From Clostridiales bacterium PH28_bin88 (GTDB lineage: Bacteria > Bacillota > PH28-bin88): a stretch of 64,000 bases of DNA. This document shows positions 62,168 through 64,000 of the stretch, one piece after another. The stretch is taken from contig LAKY01000055.1 in NCBI GenBank assembly GCA_000987045.1, positions 163,676-227,675 on the forward strand, given 5' to 3'. The first letter of the stretch is position 1. The number at the start of each line of letters is the position of its first letter. The position numbers and the translations under genes are program-made. Under the pieces are notes generated by a model that worked only from the letters and a program-made list of their open reading frames with translations, ran no database searches and was not told the DNA's origin.

Positions 62168-62995
62168 CTACCTGCCCTTGAACTGTGGGGTCCTTTTTTC
62201 AAAAAAAGCCGCCAGAGCTTCTTTGTGATCTTCGGTATTGGTCACCACCGCCATGTGGGAAGAGATGGTATCCAAGGCAGTTTTTAAATCGCTCCGCAAG
62301 CCCTGGTAAACCGCCCGTTTAATCATGCGAATGGCGATCGGTGGGCCTTCTACAAGTTTTTTTGCCAGTCTCAAGGTTACCTGTTCCAGCTCGCCTGCGG
62401 GCACGACTTTATTCACCAGGCCGATCCTGACAGCCTCCTCCGCATCAATGACATCGCCGGTCCAGAGCATTTCGAGGGCTTTGCTTAAACCTACCAGGCG
62501 AGGTAGGAAGTAGGCGCCACCATCCCCGGGTACCAGGCCCAACTTCACATAAGTTTCCGCAAAAGTAGCCTGATCCGAGGCAACCCTCAGATCACACATT
62601 AAAGCCATATCAAGGCCTGCCCCCATGGCCGGGCCGTTGATGGCCGCGATCACGGGTTTGTCCAGGTCTTCCATGATCAGCGGGATCCGGTGAATTAAGT
62701 CCCACAGGCTGTTCTTGTAGTCCATTGGTTTTGGGGCACTTTCCTTATCCTCGGACTCTCTGTACAGGAAACCCTTCCCTTCGTGAAGGGACTTGAGGTC
62801 TCCCCCTGAACAGAAAGCCTTGCCGGCCCCGGTGATGATCACAACTTTGACGTCCTCATCTTTCTTGGCATCGTTGAGCGCCCAGGCCCAGCCCTCCAGC
62901 ATATGGGTACTGAAAGCGTTCCGCCGTTCCGGCCTGTGAAGGGTGATCGTGGCCACCCCAGCTTCCTTGGAATAAAGGATGTGATTGCAAAACAT
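62168..62995 (-). CDS. Enoyl-CoA hydratase/isomerase (crotonase) family protein
   Basis: A 275-residue crotonase. Oxyanion-hole segments are KAFCSGGDLKSLHEG and NGPAMGAGLDMALMCDLRVAS; FAETYVKLGLVPGDGGAYFLPRLVG holds the expected catalytic region, with Asp in PGDGG where classical hydratases have Glu, as in several family members with other reactions. A charged insert (about residues 72-90) is unusual. ATG with GAGGAGG upstream; own sigma-54 promoter at 63104-63120. Exact reaction unknown. Confidence 0.9.
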   Translation of the reverse strand: MFCNHILYSKEAGVATITLHRPERRNAFSTHMLEGWAWALNDAKKDEDVKVVIITGAGKAFCSGGDLKSLHEGKGFLYRESEDKESAPKPMDYKNSLWDLIHRIPLIMEDLDKPVIAAINGPAMGAGLDMALMCDLRVASDQATFAETYVKLGLVPGDGGAYFLPRLVGLSKALEMLWTGDVIDAEEAVRIGLVNKVVPAGELEQVTLRLAKKLVEGPPIAIRMIKRAVYQGLRSDLKTALDTISSHMAVVTNTEDHKEALAAFFEKRTPQFKGR

Positions 62996-63103
62996 TTACC
63001 GCGCCTCCTCGGGTTACATTTCCGGGCGACCCCAGCCAGTTAAGGCAAAGGCAATTTTATACGGTTCTATTCGATTTCCGGCTGATGCCTAGCCGTACTA
63101 TGT

Positions 63104-63120
63104 AGCAAGTTTTATGCCAC
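63104..63120 (-). promoter_or_regulatory. Sigma-54 promoter of the crotonase gene
   Basis: The minus strand reads GTGGCAT-AAAAC-TTGCT, a -24/-12 match with one C-to-T change, about 110 bp before the start codon. Confidence 0.78.
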
Positions 63121-63236
63121 AAGCGTGCGTGTGTACAAAAACCCGCGTTTTGCGGAATTACAACCACAGATACTCTGTTAGCAGGCTCCTGTCGTCTTAA
63201 AATTTTCTCCACTTTTTACATGTTTCTGAAATATTA

Positions 63237-63250
63237 ATGCATTTACGCAT
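63237..63250. promoter_or_regulatory. Sigma-54 enhancer palindrome of the crotonase gene
   Basis: Reads ATGC-ATTTAC-GCAT, extended to AATGC/GCATT, centred about 124 bp upstream of the -24 element. Confidence 0.68.
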
Positions 63251-63488
63251 TACCTAGCGGATGAAGGACTGCCATGTGATTAATTCCTGCAACAGCAGGG
63301 AGCGCTCACCCGCGCCAGTTCCTACAAGCAAAGACCAGGTTTGTCAAAGGTGGACGCGAGGTCACAGTTTACTGAACGTAGTTGAAGGTCATAAACAGGA
63401 TTTTATCAATTTTGGGCGAATTGATTGGTGTTGATGGATTGATAAAAACGCGCTGACCTAGGGGGTGAGTTTTTTAGGCACCCATCGG
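63251..63488. other. Intergenic stretch without recognised features
   Basis: Between the divergent crotonase and etfB control regions. I find no convincing gene, promoter or terminator in these 238 bases. Confidence 0.4.
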
Positions 63489-63523
63489 CAGCAATTTTGC
63501 ATTGGCACAATGCAAATTAGAAT
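63489..63523. promoter_or_regulatory. Degenerate enhancer pair upstream of etfB
   Basis: CAGC-AATTTT-GCAT (63489-63502) and ATGC-AAATTA-GAAT (63510-63523) each keep one perfect half-site. They start 21 bp apart, as at the other promoters, and lie about 93-114 bp upstream of the -24 element. A separate palindrome, TTGCATTG-GCA-CAATGCAA, overlaps them. Confidence 0.5.
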
Positions 63524-63608
63524 TGCCCGGGAGAGTTTATTGCAGGCTCAAGAGCCTCCTTTCCGTGACTCTACAAGCCGTTTGCCGTACCGCTGGACCG
63601 CCATGTTG

Positions 63609-63625
63609 TTGGCATGGTATTTGCT
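63609..63625 (+). promoter_or_regulatory. Sigma-54 promoter of the right-edge etfB
   Basis: The plus strand reads TTGGCAT-GGTAT-TTGCT, a -24/-12 match with one change, about 95 bp before the etfB start. It is the only plus-strand sigma-54 promoter found. Confidence 0.8.
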
Positions 63626-63719
63626 AAAAGGTATTAATGGAGGTAAGGGGATCCGGGAGTAGGGGGCCTGGGGCGAAATGTCCCAACAATAAAAATTCTC
63701 AAGAGGAGGTAGATTAGCG

Positions 63720-64000
63720 GTGAGAATTGTCGTGTGCATGAAACAGACCTTTGACACCGAGGCCAAGATCCAGTTGGACGCCGGCGGGAAGATCTCCACC
63801 GAAGGTATCCAGTACATCATCAACCCCTATGACGAGTTCGCCGTAGAAGAAGCCCTGAGAATTAAAGAGAAACTGGGACAGGGCGAAGTCGTGGTGGTAT
63901 CCGTGGGAGGGCCCAAGACTGAAGAGGCTTTGCGCCAAGCACTGGCCATGGGCGCTGACAGGGCGGTACTTTTAAGCGATCCGGCTTTCGAAGGTGGAGA
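63720..64000 (+). CDS. etfB: Electron transfer flavoprotein beta subunit (second copy, cut by window edge)
   Basis: The 93 visible residues begin MRIVVCMKQTFDTEAKIQLD and continue with INPYDEFAVEEALRIKEK and VGGPKTEEALRQALAMGADRA, the EtfB N-terminal domain. The GTG start has AGAGGAGGT upstream. It is clearly different from the EtfB at 23455 and closer to the standard family form (INPYDEFAVEEAL). EtfA presumably follows beyond the window. Control by a sigma-54 promoter suggests it serves the acyl-CoA dehydrogenases of the same regulon. Confidence 0.93.
   Translation, partial: MRIVVCMKQTFDTEAKIQLDAGGKISTEGIQYIINPYDEFAVEEALRIKEKLGQGEVVVVSVGGPKTEEALRQALAMGADRAVLLSDPAFEGG

Noticed and set aside
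63499..63517. TTGGCAC in TTGCATTGGCACAATGCAA as a -24 element
   Set aside because: No TTGC at the -12 distance. A proper -24/-12 promoter is found at 63609-63625, so this palindrome is treated as part of the enhancer region.

Overview
The window looks like part of the chromosome of an anaerobic, Gram-positive member of the Clostridia (Bacillota), probably near the Peptococcales, Desulfotomaculales or Moorellaceae; this placement is inference. It rests on strong GGAGG ribosome binding sites with frequent GTG and TTG starts, lipoprotein-type binding proteins, tungsten-type aldehyde:ferredoxin oxidoreductases (AOR), a membrane FeS protein of the ETF:menaquinone oxidoreductase type, several CoA-transferases and acyl-CoA dehydrogenases, and heavy use of sigma-54. 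I see no rRNA, tRNA, CRISPR array, phage or complete insertion sequence. All genes except a sigma-54 activator (58696) and a partial etfB at the right edge lie on the minus strand.

Left part (1-9130, read right to left): an acyl-CoA dehydrogenase and a CaiB-type CoA-transferase, with remnants of a thiolase gene and a 3-hydroxyacyl-CoA dehydrogenase gene beside them; then a TAXI/TRAP transporter, an M20 amidohydrolase and the start of a nitronate monooxygenase. Two diverged copies of one intergenic module (terminator, paired enhancer sites, sigma-54 promoter) sit at 5608-5865 and 8875-9129.

Central part (9179-34000): a run of about 24 kb of co-directional, tightly packed genes, possibly one transcript. 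It starts with a branched-chain-type ABC transporter (livKHMGF) preceded by an IclR regulator with a palindromic operator. A PEP-mutase/isocitrate-lyase-family lyase and a two-subunit aconitase-type hydratase follow. Then come ETF, two FMN/FAD/FeS old-yellow-enzyme reductases, an isochorismatase-type amidase with a hydantoinase, an unknown protein with a Cys-rich tail, the membrane FeS oxidoreductase, a deaminase-type amidohydrolase, an SDR, MmgE/PrpD and a CoA-transferase. Together this reads as uptake and degradation of an unidentified, probably nitrogen-containing cyclic compound, with electrons passed through ETF to quinone.

Right-central part (34377-46416): a second TAXI/TRAP transporter with a near-duplicate CoA-transferase; a glutaryl-CoA-dehydrogenase-like enzyme with a biotin-dependent carboxyltransferase and biotin carrier; and two sigma-54 activators with almost the same DNA-recognition helix. 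Right part (46624-64000): agmatinase, putrescine aminotransferase, ferredoxin, AOR, MoaD-like protein, a sodium:solute symporter and a GSAM-like aminotransferase; separately GABA aminotransferase with a second AOR; a third sigma-54 activator; glutamate dehydrogenase; crotonase; and a second etfB. These suggest a route from agmatine via putrescine and GABA to succinate in which AORs replace the usual NAD(P)-dependent aldehyde dehydrogenases.

The strongest unifying signal is regulatory. I read nine -24/-12 (sigma-54) promoters. Eight are preceded, mostly 100-130 bp upstream, by the same palindrome ATGC-N6-GCAT, often as two sites 19-22 bp apart. The ninth (agmatinase) has a different palindrome, GTCTCATCGATGAGAC, next to the third activator gene.
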